From positions 120,518,615-120,582,614 of the forward strand of contig NW_023603184.1 in assembly GCF_014898055.3 (NCBI RefSeq): a stretch of DNA of 64,000 bases, written 5' to 3'. Positions 41,101 through 56,100 of this stretch are shown here, one piece after another. Under the pieces are notes generated by a model, which saw nothing but the letters and a program-made list of their open reading frames with translations, was not told the origin of the DNA and did not search any database. How positions within the stretch are numbered: the first letter of the stretch is position 1; every line of letters starts with the position of its first letter. The position numbers and the translations under genes are program-made. The DNA is from Talpa occidentalis. Taxonomy: Eukaryota; Chordata; Mammalia; Eulipotyphla; Talpidae.

Positions 41101-44100
41101 ATGTATAACAGAAACTGTGTTAATAATAAATATCATTGATGTCATCATGGCGGTTACTGTATAGTGTCCCATTCTGTAGATCTTCCATAATTCATCAACA
41201 CAACCGCCTGTGAATGGGTATTCAGTTGTTTATAACTTAGTGCTGACAGAATCCTGTCTGCTTTTCTAACTAACTGCAGGATGTTCTCCAATTAGAAACA
41301 CAAAGGAAGGATCTTAGTTCTTCTTTTCCCACAAGTCTACGCTGAGAATAAACTTCGTGAGATCTATCATTTGTCAGTGGTATTTATTTGTGCCAACAAA
41401 GTGAAAAGGAAAAACAGAGAAATGTCCTTTCTTCGTGTCTCCGATCCCGGCAGGCAGAAGGGCGGTCTCGTGCCCCAACACACTGTAGACAGTGGAATCA
41501 CCAGAGATCCACAGCCACTCTGGCCCCTCTCAACCTCCACGCCAGCCAGAGGGCTGTCTCTGCTTCCTTCCATTTTATTTCTTTCATAAATATTTATAGA
41601 GAAAGACAAATGGAATTTGCGTCCTTACTTTGCCAACCAGTTCTTTTTCATTTTAAACACCCGTTTTGGCTTCCATAGCAAGTTAAAATAAGCCCCATAT
41701 GTGTAGCTTTCCAATCCAGATCGAAACACATTCACCAAGGTGTGGGCCATGATTTAGCCCTCCTTTTTATAAGATAAATAAATCTCTGACCAAGCAACTG
41801 CCCAAGTAGAATGTTTGATGTATGCCAGTAAAAGAAGTTGAATCTTAATTTAATGGAAACACACACTTGAAAACAAATCTGGTGTGCCCAAGAGAAAACC
41901 TGCATGGTCGATGAGAGATCCATGGCTGATTTAGTTAAATTATCTGCACTTTATTGTCCATTCACAGAATCCTTACCCATATATGCTGCCCAGTGAAGAG
42001 CACGCCGGTCCTTCTTGTCAAATGCATTGATGTTTGCTCCTTTGGCCAAGAGTAAATTGACCATCTGAAATATAACCAACAATGAAATTGGGCTTCCCTG
42101 GTGGCCTAGGGGTTAAGTCTCAGCACTATCACAACTACAGCCTGAGTTCAATCCCCAGCCAGGGAACTAACCCACATGGCACAGCAGACCTCTCCTGTCT
42201 CACCCGTTGCTCCCCTCAGCAGTGTATTTCAGCCAATCTGCCTGTTCTGCTCCCCACTCTGTCTCTGCTGAATCCTCTTACCACCACCCACACACCTCTT
42301 TCCAGTTCTTCTACACACAAATACACACATACACACACATGAAATTGAGTATGTGTAAAGCTGCGGGCTCTTCTCCACCTGCAGGTGATCTGAGCCAAAT
42401 TAGCATCACACCAAAAGGTGGGTCAGAAATCTAATGTCACAGCTGATGCTGTGGAATGTGTGCCAGAGGAAAAGACTGAAGTGATGGCCACTTTTCCAAT
42501 CCATTGTGGCTTTAAATTTGAAAAACAGATATAGCTGCCTAAGATCTGGTGCGCAAGTATTACTGTAACATTCTCTGAAAGTCTTAGCAAGAACATTAGG
42601 TTCTGTTTGGGCTGAGAGGGTGTTCAGGAAAGGAATGTTTTGGTTCCTAGCGATGACAACACCTACCTCCAAGTGACCATTCAGAGCAGCATGGTGCAAG
42701 GCTGTGCGGCCCCCTCGGTCAGAGACGTTGACACTGCTCAGCAGGGGAATGATCACTTCAGCACACTTGACAGCCTTATTGGCTGCTGCCACGTGCAGGG
42801 GTGTCTGCCAGTTCTTGTCCCTCGCATTGACATCAGCGGAGTGCTTAATCAATACTTGCACTGCTTCCTACAACAAAAACAGAGTTTGCAGGGTCACTGA
42901 CAAATGCTCAATCAATAATTATTGGGTGTAAGATGCTCACCAGACCTGGGAACTACAAAGAAAAAGGGAATGCTCATGTCCTCACAGGTGGACACAGACC
43001 AAAAACCAAGCAAAGGTCTAAGTTTAAGGTTTCCTTATAAGGTACACCTTATACACCTTATAATAAGGTGTATCCTTCACACAAATAAGAGTAGCTGTGC
43101 GTAAGCATGACATCAAGGTGAATTACTGAGATACTCATAGGCTAAAAGTCTCCTGAAAGACCATCTAAGATTGACATGTACTGTCAGTTGCACACTGGCC
43201 ACCTTTCATGGACTCTTACCCATCTCAACCCTTACAGGCTTAAACTGTTCAGTCCACATTATCATGCAGCTATTAAAGTACCCCAGATAGTGGGTGACTT
43301 AACTTCAGTAAAATTAGCAATTTTATCAGGGACACAAGTAACAAAATAAAAAGAATATCTCATGAATCAGTAGTAGCAATATATTGTGAAGAATGGCCAA
43401 CTTGGACAGTAAGTTTAAGGGTGCATGGCAAAAAGAAATTCACTTTTCAAATTAGAGAATGCAATTTAAATAAACAAGTAACAACCTAGGGACACTCCAT
43501 TTAGATGATATAAATAAAGGATAATTAACTGATAGGGCCCAGGTAAACAATTTTGTTTAAAAAAAAAAAAAGACACAGTCCCATCCATCCTCAGCAATAA
43601 AGTAATTACTGTAAAGTAGTCCATGAGTCTATTGTGTAGTGAAACATTTGTACATGTTTTATTAATGCTCACCTATTGTGTACAAAACACCACTGGCACT
43701 ATGGAAGATTGAGAGAGACATTAGTGTCTCTAGCCCCAAAATTAGATGGGTTAACACAAAGAAAACTTAAATCACAATATAAGCATTAAAATTAAAATTT
43801 TAAAAATCACACTTTTATGGGCTCTGATCTCATAGATTGTGAGGTTTATGTAGATACACAATTTATTGTGATGCAGGAAAAAAATTGGAACCTACATTTA
43901 TATTTATTTTCTTTAAAAAGGAAAGCATTTTAGCTGCTATTTAATGTCTGAATTGCACTGTGCCCTCAGTCAGCTCTACAGAGAATCCTGCCTCACTTAA
44001 TAATATTCAAGATGCCCTCAGGGAAGAATAGGTTTCCACACTAAGGGGGTGGGCACTGCCTTCTCTTCGTTTGCTTTGGGCACACTGAAATGTGTACTTC

Positions 44101-47100
44101 TTGGCTTGCCAAGTCAATTTATAGATGATAGTATGTTCCCTTACTAAAAATACCTTAAAATGAATAAGATTCATGCAAGGAGCACACTGATTAAAAATGA
44201 TAATACCAATGCAAGTATAAATAATATCAAGTCACCAAGCTGACACTTCTATTCCTAGGACAAGCTTGGTATCACCTACTTTACAAGGTAAAAGTAATGA
44301 CAAATTTAATCAGATTTTACAAGAACTTGGCCCAAAACAGAGAGAAATCATAGGAAGGCTATTATCTACATGGTTATATAAGACCATGATAAATGAAAAG
44401 TTTCACGTTAAGTATATTGTGTCTTGAAATAATAACTAAAGATAGTAATTCATATATATATATAAAATTTTAAACAAATGAGATGCATATTTTGAAGATG
44501 CATGCTGAAAAATTTCTCAGACCTATGACCAAAAGGTCAGCAATAACCATTTCAACACAATAGTATAAAAAGCAGTATAGTAGCCTCTTCACAGATCTAC
44601 AGCAAAATAACAATACGTAGTATTATTTTAATACCTTCACCTTGTGTGTTATCTTACTGTATTCATTTTTGCTTTGAATTGAATATTATGTAAATTCAGG
44701 CTAGACCAACAAAACAGAAAATATACAGGAATATTTCACAAATTTATACTATTTGGAGATAAGAACAATGAAATGAATTCATAAGAAATTTGGTTTCTTT
44801 AAAGTAACAAAGTGTGAATAACCTTTAGAGTAACTCAGACTAGGTGATTGAGATCTTACCTAGAAGAGGCCTTACTTTTAAATGAGTAAGTAGGAATGAT
44901 TTGCATTCCACACAAAGCAACATATTAAGCAAAGAAAAAAAATACATTTACATGCCAATCATTGTTTTATATAAATAAGTGCACATAGAGTATGGTGGAG
45001 TTCTGTACTTTTAAATAGGAAATATCTTTCAAATATTTTAATAACAGCTGTAAATGGGCTCTTTTCGTAAATAAAGTTTTATTAGAACATAGTCTCATTC
45101 GTTTGTTTATTCATCATCTATGGTTGCTTTCAAGTTACATATTTGTGTTGAATACATATTCAAGTTGAGTGTTTGTAACAGGGACATTTAGCAGCCATCA
45201 AAGTTTAAAATATTTACTATCTTATACTTTATGGAAAAAGTTTTCAGAGCCCCTGTCCCGCTCCTTGTTTGAATCACCACAAAATTTCAAGTGTCAAATC
45301 TGGTTAAAATAAAATTTTACTATTTACTAGGATTAAAAAACACTGTTTTAAAACCAAATTCCTTCTGAAGAGGCTAGGTCCTATTAAGAGTCAGACCCCT
45401 GTGTGTGGGCAAGGCCTCTGTGATGGAGTGGTGGTTCTGCAGTGAAACTGGGAGTGGGGTGTGCAGAGCTGAACTGTTCCTCGCAAGAGTGAGGTGCATT
45501 TGGAGCTCAGCAGGAGGAAGGTGTGAGGACACCGAAAGAAGAGAGGACATGAGCCTCATCACAGGGCAGAGGTGTAGTAAGTCTAGACTGGATCAGGCTC
45601 AGTTAGTTTTTAAGCTTGTCTTTATCTGACTCTAGTTTTAGTTACTTTACGTATTTATACTTTTAAACTGCCAAATCACCTTAATACACTTAATAGGAAA
45701 TTAGTACAATATTTTGGCAAAAACAAACCTTTGATTAAAAAATACAATTTCCTTTCTAAAACTTTTTTCTCTTTCTAAAATTTTAATCTTGTAAGGATTT
45801 AATTTGGTTTTCAGAGAAAGTAAATGTATGGCTATTAAGAGAACTAATTATCTTTTAAATCAAAGAAGTTTCTTTTTCCCTGTATCATGCACTGGCTTAA
45901 ATCCAACATCTAGGCATTTTTCTCTGACAGGAATTTACAAGGCAAAGAAACTAAAGTAAGAGAAGGAAAGCAGAACCCTTTCTAAATCAAGCAAAGGTAA
46001 CTGAACAGTGTTTTTCAAACTATCTGTGATAGAGGGCCAGTTTTTTAAAAAAGTAATACAAATCCATCATGACCCAATACTTTTGTAAAGATAATACAAA
46101 TTTGTAGAATAATAATATCCAAAAGACAAATTATTTTATTGAATTTATCAGGCATGAAATTATTTTATCATATTGCTCTAAAAGACACTGAATGCTGAGT
46201 CTTATTATGACAAGAGCAAGAAAGCAGCTCACAGGCCCACGCCAGCACACAGGCCATGTGGTAAGCAGTGCTCCTTCAGAGCCTCTGTTCCCTTTTTATA
46301 AATAAACACAGAAGAGGATACTGGCATTTCTCCTGAATGGAGGTATTAGGACAGTTAACATTCAATCTTAAGACTGGAGGCCTTGTTGGATTACACTCCA
46401 CAGGAGGCAGCCCTACGCAAGAGAGAAATAATAGAGGGAAGAACTGTCACCGGATGTATGTCATGTGGGAGAGAATTGGAGATGACATCTGTAGTCATTT
46501 TATTTCTACTTTTTATGACTTTCTCTTTTTACAAAAGGCCATCCCAACTCTGCAGTAAGAGTAGAAACATCACTGTGGCACATGGGAAAGATGAGGAGAA
46601 ATAGGAAGCATGGATTTTAAAAACTGTCACCCCTAGTATTTGATTTTTTCACATTCTAATGTGTGTGGCATTAAATGGTCATAAATTACTCATAGAAAAG
46701 TCATCACTGATGACAATATATAGTTCTTGCAGGCCCAGCAATGTCAAATTTTATAAACTGTGAGTTGCTTGGGACCAGGATCTGAGTCTCATACAACTTT
46801 CTGTGCTCTTCACAAAGAGTAGCAGGTGCCTTTTACTTTATATATATTCAACAGCATTGAGTAGGAGAGGTTGATATAATCATTAGCAAACTGTCTAAAT
46901 AATAATACCAAGTGTTAAGACATTTGTTGTGGATTCCCTGCATTTATTAGTAAGATATTTATTGATGTCCCTGAGGGTGCATTCAAGTCCTAAGGCATTT
47001 ACATTGTTACTGTAATCACTTGGGTTTTTTGCCCTATGTTGATTATTGTCCTACCTTATTCTGTAAGAACTTATAAATTGGTGTCCAATCAATTCGTTCA

Positions 47101-50100
47101 ATTTATCAGATGGTTCCTTTTAAACTACCCCTCATTAAACTAAACTCACTAATTATTATGGGACTACAATTATTCTAAGAACTAATAGTTCACTGGAGAC
47201 TTAGGAATATGAAAGAATTCTAAGGAAACTTATTCAAGAAGCACTGCCTTTAAGCATTAGGAAGATTGTTAAAGTATTTCCAATCTTCAATCCTGGGTCA
47301 TAAAGTATGTTATGTGGACCACATGCTTCAGAATCTTCTTTTAAAATGTGTATTTATGGACCTAACCATAGGTTTCATCATAATCAACACCCAGATGATT
47401 TGAATGCACACCAGATCTCATTACTACACATCTACATTCTAATGAACAGAAATTATGAAATTCTTGCTTTCTTCTCAATCCAGGTCTGATCTATGTTTCA
47501 AGTGTAAACATTCTTTTAATTATATATTAATATAGCATTACTTAATATAATACTTTAATATAAAAGTATATACTATAATACTTTAATATAATACATAATA
47601 TAGCATTACTTTCTTTCCATATACTTTTTCCATTGTTCCTGTCTAAGCAGTTAGCTCACAATGATGATGATATTTTCTAAAGGAAAGGAGAAATACAAGA
47701 TTTTAAAATTTAAGCTTTGAAATGCTTATCCAGACAAGCTCTGGAAAACATCTTAATACCTGGTGATTTCTGTCTGCACAGACACCAAAAATAGACCTAT
47801 TTTATTGGTTGGAAGAGTATCCAAAGGGTGCTTTTGTAATTTGAGGGAAGCTGTGGAGCAGGGTGGTTAAGCAAGAGTTTCCTAGTCATTCTTTCCTTCA
47901 CCAACTGGTTGTGGAGCCTTTGACTTGTTCCGCTTCTTTGAGATTGTTTCCTGAATTTAGATTAATAACAATATCAATCTTTAGAAGACTTAAATAAGGG
48001 ACCAGGAAAAAGACTAATTACAATAAAATAAAAATCAAAATCAACTATAAACCAGAGACACACTATAGGGTAGAGGGGAGGAGGGATTAGGGTCAAAATA
48101 AGGGGGTGGGGAATTGTATGGGGACTATAATTAAGATGAAAATGCATACATTGTGCAAAAATGAAAAATGATGTAAAAAATACATAAAATGTAAAAAATA
48201 TATAAAATTCAAAAAATAAAGTTAAAAAGAAAAATAATAATATCAATCTCAAAGGGTGACTCAGATATTAAAATGGAATAATACACAAAAAGTGTATATC
48301 ATACTGCCTAGCACACAGTAGGTGCTCAACGAATGTTCCTAATGACACAACATGTATGGACACAATATCTTCAATTCTTTACCCCAAAGACATCATAAAG
48401 CCATTTTTATCTTTCCTAACTAAAAGACAGTCTCTAGAGCAGGGCAGTGAAAACTTCAACAATTCCCCTTTGGTGTTACTATCAGCTCATTACAGAAGAG
48501 AGGCATGTGTAAAAGACACCTGCATTGGGATGCAGACACAACAGGTTGTGGCTGTGTGCCCTGTCTGTCCAGGGCACTTGGTCCTAAAAGGCATACTTGT
48601 TAATCCCTTCCCAACCTCCTGCCCATCACCCACATACTCCCACCCCAGCATATTTAACAATGCCTTCTACCTAGCGGGCTTCCATAAACATGTGTTAAGC
48701 TTCAATAAACATATGTTAAACTCTCCAGGTTTGTATACATTTAATTTCTTTCCCCTACTGTTTCTCTGTTCCAAGAAAGAAAAATGAAAAAAAAAGCAAT
48801 AAGGAGAAGTTAAATAGGGGACACAACATGAAATGATCCACAACACCACTTCAGGAGAGTCTCCTTGGCGGTCCCAAATCTTGCTCATTTATGCCATTGA
48901 GCATCTAAAGTATGATTCCCCAACATTTTTGTGTGAGGTCATCTTCATTTCTTCAGTGGTGGGAACAGTTGGAGAAACTGGAGGATGAGTGAAGCTCTGA
49001 GGGAGTACATAAAGGAGTCGATGCCATTTGGCTCCAGTTTTTTTTATACCATGTACCATGTATATAGTTTTATTTCTTTCTATTGAAGTAACATTGGTTT
49101 ATAACATTATATGTTTCAGATAAACAGCATTATATTTTGACATCTGTGTATACTAACTATTCCTACCAAAAGTCTAGTTCCCATTCACAACCGGACCAGT
49201 GACCCCCCTTATTCCTTTTGCTCATATCAGTCCCTTTTCCTTCAGAGAACCATTCTGTTCTCAGAATCTAAATTTGATTTTGGTTTTTTTAATTTGTTTT
49301 ATCTTCCACATGTGAGTGAAATCTTATGGTATTTGCTTTTCTCCATTTGACTTATTTCACTTAAGCATAATCCCCTCTAAGTCCATCCATGTTGTTACAA
49401 ATGACAAGATTTCATCCTTATATTTATAGCTGAACAGTATTGCATGACGTATACACCACATTTTCTTTATCCAGTCATCTACTGTTGTGTACTTAGGTTG
49501 TTTCCATGGCTTGATTATTCTTAATAATACTGCTATGAACATAGGGGAGCCTGTATCTTTTTGAATTAGTGTTTTGTATTCCTCAGAAAAATACCCAAAA
49601 TTAGAATAGTTGACTTATATGGTATTTCTATTCTTAATTTTTTGAGGAATCTCCAAACTGATTTTTCATAAAGGTTGTATCAATTTACATTCCCACCAAC
49701 ATATAGGAAATTTTTCCCACATACTTGTAAACACTTGTGTTCCTTGTGTTTTTGATAATAGCCATTTTCACATGTGAGGTAATATCTCACAGTGGTTTGG
49801 ATTTCCCTAATAATAAGTGATGATAAACATCTTTTCATCATCAATTATTAGCCTGGCTATTGAGTCCCTGGAAAATCCAGATGAGGGGCATGAGGAAGGT
49901 GAGAGAAGCTTGTAGGATTGAGTCTAGAAGGGAGTAAGCAACAAAGCCTGATCAATACCAAAAAGTTTGATGATTTATCACTAGAACCTGACCTATGTTG
50001 GCCAGTTTTCAGGTGATATGACCCAGTCTTGTCTGTGGAGGAGTTTTTATTATATCAGGCTGAGGTAGATATTTAATTGGTATTATGATCCGGTATTCCT

Positions 50101-53100
50101 ATTACTATAACAGGCTCAGGCAATAATCTTTGCAATAAAAATTATTTGTGTAGACATAAAAATATGAGCACAAATTTTGCCTGCATGGAAAGGTTCAGAA
50201 ATTTGACTTACAATGATATCTGTCCTGCATGCAATTTTGAAACTAATTCTGATTCTTCAGGCTCCAGGGGCTTAATTAGCTTCTAGTGCCACACGCCCAT
50301 AAACAAACTTCAAGTCAGTTTACCCTGCATGGAAGATGATCACCACCAGTATTCTCTGGGGTGCACACGAGTTACATGTGCACAGTTCTTCAGAGAATCA
50401 CATTAACATAGTGTTCTGCACTCCATTTACCCTACATGTAGCTTAAGTTAAAAACACAAGTCTTCAATGAATCACTCAAAAAACAACTATTTATGGAGCA
50501 GACCAGATGCTAGAAACAAAGATAAGCAACAGGTAAAGCACTCATTCCAAGGAGTTTACTGTCTAGAAGATTTTTTATATCAAAATAGAATAACAACCTC
50601 AATGGTAGTTTTACTGTGTCAATTAGTCAAGCTGAACTACATTTCCCAGTACACTCTCCTCTGCATTGTTCCATTAAGGGTTGGCCACAAGAGAAATCTG
50701 TATGAATTTTGGAAGGCAAAATAAAACCAGACCTGACAGATGTGTTGGGTGTCAGATACTGTCGCAGCTTGTACACTACATCACCCAACAGTGAGAACCT
50801 CACGTTGACACAGGGTGGTACCCAGGTTGATGCTTTTCCAGATCCTGCTATATCTTCTTCATTTTCTCCCATTCTTGGGCCAGGTTGCATGAGAGCTCAG
50901 GGATGAAGAGGTACCTTCTGCAAGTCACCCATGTCCATGATGTTGAGGCAGTGAGAGACAGGTGGGTTCCAGTCTGTCCTTGTTCTCCCCATTTCGCATC
51001 CAGCTTGCCTTGCCTTATCAAACACAGAGCCTGCTAGCTACAGGACTTCAGACTACACAGAAACCAGGGATAGCCTCACATGAACTCCTCCAGCAGCTCA
51101 CACAATCATATATGACCAAATCCTTGTACCAAATATCTTATTCTGCATCTCTCATGGGTTCTGCATTCCTAGTTGAAACTTGAACCCTGAGAGATCAACT
51201 ACCTATGTTTTAGAAGCAAAGGGACTTAGAGAACAGTATAGAATGTCTGTCTTTCAATGAAGAAATGATTTTCAATATATATTCATGTAAGTAATGTCAG
51301 TGCTTGTCAATGTAAGCAATAAATGTGCCAGTTCTCATTCTGAAGCCACATATCCCCTTTAGCAAATTCAACAATACCAGTCCAAATCTTCTCTGTTCTT
51401 TCTCCCTTAAGCCTACTTCCCATCCCTAGATATTATTAGGGGAAGTACAAAGTAATGGCAATAAGATCAGTTTCTAAAGAAGGAGCAAACATGGATTTAG
51501 GACTTCCACAGTGCAGCGATGTGATTGAAGTTAAGATGCCGACAGTCAGTTATAACAATGGTTACAGAGACTCCAATTTTCTAAGAAACTTTTCAACTTG
51601 TGACATATTAATATGATAGCATCCTCTTATATATAACCCTGATTGTTTACAACTCAGGGTTATTTGCCTTTTAATTCCATCCAAACAAGATACCCTTGTA
51701 AGGGCACTTTTTTCCCAGCAAACCTGCAGAGGGAGCTGATTCCTTAAAGAAGCAAGAAATGCCTTTCTCACATATAAAGATTGATTCATCACTGGGTTGA
51801 CTGAATTCAAACACACTAAAGATATGTTAAAAAGTGGGCTGATGGTTGGTGGAAAATAGATGTTTTGAGAACTGAAGCCTTTGCAGTTTGTTGAGTGTTA
51901 AATGAAGATAGAGTGTTAGTTGGAAAAAGTAACGCAGTCCTGAAATCATCTGGTTTTATGTCTGTCCCCCTGCACTCGTACTACCTAAGGGCAGGAGACC
52001 TGTGTCTTATTTCTCATTGTAGCTCCATCAGTAAGCACGGTCTGGCATTAAAAGGTGCTCAGTAAATGTTTTCTTGAACTAGAAAAACATGATCCTTGTT
52101 AAAAGGTAAAGCAAATCCATATCCTTCAAAAGACACTTTTTAAAAAATTACCAAAGATCAAATGGTCTTAAAAGACCTGCTCTTTGTCTATGCAGGATCT
52201 GGTCTCCTGATGCTGATTGTATAAGCTCAAGCAGCCCACTGCAGCTGCTTTCCAGGTAAAATAAATGAAATGTGAGACCATAAGATTCTACATTCCTCAG
52301 GGTCTGGGCCAGGCAACTTAGGATCATTTGCCTCCCTCATTCCATGTGGGCTATTTGGGAGAACACAACCCCATGTAAAAACTACTCAAATCACACAGCA
52401 TAGCAGAGATCATGAGCACTAAGCTGCCAACCACCAAGTGCACTGAAATTTCCACAGTTGCCAAAGAGGAAAAGTTGCCTCTGATGACAGCCATGGACAC
52501 CTTTGGCATCGTGCATGCATGCCCAGCAACGCCTCCTGCACCTGTGTGATCCTGGCGCATAGCACCCTCTCTAGAAGCAGGGAAAAAGCTTCACTTGGTA
52601 AAATCAGCTCAAAGATGAGTCATTGCAATGCCAAGTGCCTCCAAGGTTAGAGCCTCTTGTATCCCTCTGACCAGGGCATCTCCTCTGACCAGGTTTCAAG
52701 GCTCAAATTCACCAGGGCTCCGACCACCCTGCTCCCACACTGGTCCTGCCTTCTCAGCCCTTATGCTTTCCTGAACCAGCTGATCCATTTCCCACAGTTT
52801 CTATTCTGTTTCAGACAGGTAATCTATTAGTCACCCTCACCTGAATTTCCAACAGTCAAAATAAATTGTCTCTTAAATTCCCATAAGGTATGAGGCTTGG
52901 ATTACATCAGGGAACAAAGCACAGATCCCTGCTCTCATGGAGCTTACATGCCAGTGACATGCTGCCCAACTCAACATGTTCTTAGAGAAGTGATTAGCTT
53001 CCTGACCCTTGCTCCTCCACCTGCCTTCTCAGTCAAGGCCTCACCAAGGCATTCCCTCTACTCATGCAGTTATTTGCTCCACCTCCAATTCAGCTTTGAT

Positions 53101-56100
53101 GCTATATTGATCTACTTACCTGTTTACCTCACCTTCCAGACTGAGAACACACTGAAGTTAAAGGTCACTCTGTCCATCTTGGATGACCCTAACACTGCAC
53201 CAGGATGCAGGAGGTACTCAAATCAAAAACTGTTTGATTTTGATAGTCCTCTTGTATTAGAAGTAAATTCTCACTGCCCACTAGTGTGAATCCCTAATTC
53301 AGAGGAAGGCATTTCCTCTTTCTAGGGACCAGAGGTGCTAGATCAAGTAAAATAATCACTCACTTCACTTCTGGAAGCAACAGCTCGGTGCAGTGGGGTC
53401 AGCCACATATTGTCCTTGGCATTTACACGAGCTCCTGGAACCAAAGAGCACAGGTTAGAGGCATAACACAGTCAGGAGTAGTTCTGCTATTGCCAATGCT
53501 TATTGTGTGCTCTCATTTGCCTGATACAGTCACCCAGTTTGTTTGTTTTTTTTTTTTTTCTCTCTGTATCAGCACGTGCTTTCTAGCCACCAGACAGTAG
53601 GAGATATTCAGTAAGATAGAAAGTAAAATCAGAAACTGAGATTGTCACAAGAATTGGGATGAGACTAAATGAGAGATGCGGTGTCTCACTGGGTAGGAGA
53701 TAGTTATAAAGCGGTTAAGAAGGCTGAGATGCTCTGGGACACGGAAATATAAGTTCTGAAGAATGAGTAACTTTTCAGGTGTGTTCTGGAATACAATATA
53801 TATTTCTAAATACAAAACATACAATTACACACATAATTTTATTCTATTTTTAATCAGTAAGCTTATTTATCTCACAGGACATACAATACTTATTGGCAAA
53901 CTGTCAGGGATGTGTGCCTCCCAAAAAACATATTCCAGTAGTCAGATTTCAAACAAATCTTGTAGAGTTGAGTTCTGTTCAGATGTGATCTGAGCTGAGG
54001 GGATTAGCAGAAATCTGCTTTATCCACAAATCCAAATTGTTTCTCTAGAATCAACGCAATGTTCTGGTAGAAAGAAACCAGCTTCTGCAGAGCTTTTGGA
54101 TGATAAAACGTGAAGCCTCTGTAGACTGCTTACAGCTCCCTCACACCATGCGGTGGGCAAACAGGCTCACTTATGAGCCAGAATCAGCTCACACTCAGAG
54201 ATGGGCCTCAGGCTTATTTTTCTAGCAGTCACACCACTGTCGTACAAAAGCTCAATGTGATGGATTCACAGAAAATAGAGCACATCCTCCTTTATGACAC
54301 CCTCCACAATTCTCCAGGAAGCTCACCAAGCTACAACTGCTCTGCTAAAATTCAGTATGACCTTCCTGTGTGAGGATTTGGAGCTTTGATCAGTCTTTTG
54401 GTCAGAGATGAAAGGTTTCACAAAATGGTTATAAAAGAAGAGGGAGGGAAAATATGTATGATATCCAAATGTGTAAGATAGCCATTAAGAGAAGTCTATT
54501 TTAGCCTTGGGACAAGGAAGGAACTTGTGAGGAAGAGAGGAGGGGTGAATCAAAGAAACTAGAAAGTAAGACAGAGGAGGGGGAAGTGAGAAGGAGAGAA
54601 TCCGGGACAAGAGTGGAGAAAGTGAGTCAAGTGGAAGCAGAGACTGACTAATCGCTGTGAGGCCCAGGTCAGCTGACAGTTTTTTAAAGGGAAAAGAAAC
54701 CCAAAAAAATATTGTTTTTTAAAAAAATAAAAGGCAGCAGGGAACTTTCATGGGTAAAAGGTGAGCTAGAAATTTAATTTAAGGCACTGGCTACAAAGAA
54801 ATAACAAAACATAGAAATACCACTGTTTTTTACCTTTAACTGAAGAAGAATGAGTACCACCAACAATGTTAATTATAGAAACAAGAATATAAACCTAAAA
54901 CAAAGAGAGATAGAATGTCTCTCCTCCTCCCCATTCTGGTTTCACTGGTTTGAGATGAGGCCTGGCAAAAGCTCTCCAGGACACAAGATGAATGCAAAGT
55001 TAATTTTAGTATATAATTTTAATTCAATATGTACAAAATGTTATGATGTAATAAAGTCACAAAATTAGTAAGATAATTTACTTTCCTTTTCCCATGCTAA
55101 AACTTTAAAATCCACTGTGCATTTTATACTTACAGCACATCTGCATTCAAACTGGCTTCACTTCAAGTGCCTCATAACCACAACTGGTTTGGAATAACAT
55201 ATTGGACAGTGCAATTGCTAAGAGTCATATTAAAAATTGTTAACATAATCTGAATTCTGACTGTATATTAATGTATGTGTAGTCTATTTAATAGAGAGAT
55301 ACTCTGACTACATCAATTTTATATTAATAGAGGAGGGAACAAAGATCATGAAAAGTAATATCCCCCAGATATCCAGCCAGGAAATGAAGATTTTATTTAT
55401 TTTTTTATTGAAGTAACACTGGTTTACAACACTGTATATGACTTAGAGGTATAGGATCTACCCCTTCAATGTTAGCACACCACACCCCCCACAAAGACAC
55501 CAATAGTCCTTCACCAAGTCCACTGATTTGATTTTGGTTTGGCTTTATCTGATGTTTTGTTTCTCTATATTCCATGTATAAGTGACATCATCCAGTATTT
55601 GTCTTTTTCCTTGTGACTTATTTCACTGAGCATAATCTCCTCCAGTTCCACTCATGTTGTTGCAAATGGCAAGAGATGATCTTTCTTAATAAATAAGAGC
55701 TACTGGGTCTCCCTAGTAGCGCAAGAGATTAAGACGCAACCTATGAGGCTATCCACAGCCTCTGCAGCATGAGTTCAATCCCCGGCCAGGGAGATACCCA
55801 CATGGTGTGGCAAACCTCTCCTAACTCACCTGCTGCTCCCCTCAGCAGTGTACTTCAGTCAATCTGCTTGTTCTGTTCCCCACTCTGTCTCTGGTGAATC
55901 CTCTCACCCCCCACACCTTTGGCCTGTACCCCAGCTCTTGCATACATGCATAAATACATACATACATACATACATACATACATTTATACATTAAAAAAAA
56001 TAACTAAGAGCTACTCCATTGTGTATATACCACATCTTCCTAATCCATTTTTCTTTCTTTGGGCACTGAGGTTGTTTCCACAGCCTGGCTTCTGTAAATA

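Larger units (their letters stand above)
42868..53363. other. Intron B-C (10.5 kb, longest)
   Basis: It contains a tandem palindrome near 43037-43073, a hAT fossil (45045-45255), a MER5-like fragment (47290-47450), an L1 3' end inserted in a MIR (47885-48345), an antisense L1 (49030-49870) and L2 pieces (about 46730-46860, 50467-50560, 51985-52080, 52880-53225). No young SINE occurs in this intron. 52375-52560 has a GC-richer segment that I could not assign. Confidence 0.85.

Noticed and set aside
52375..52560. GC-richer segment with open frames on both strands, considered as a processed pseudogene
   Set aside because: I could not match either translation to a known protein, and no poly(A) or duplication flanks it.
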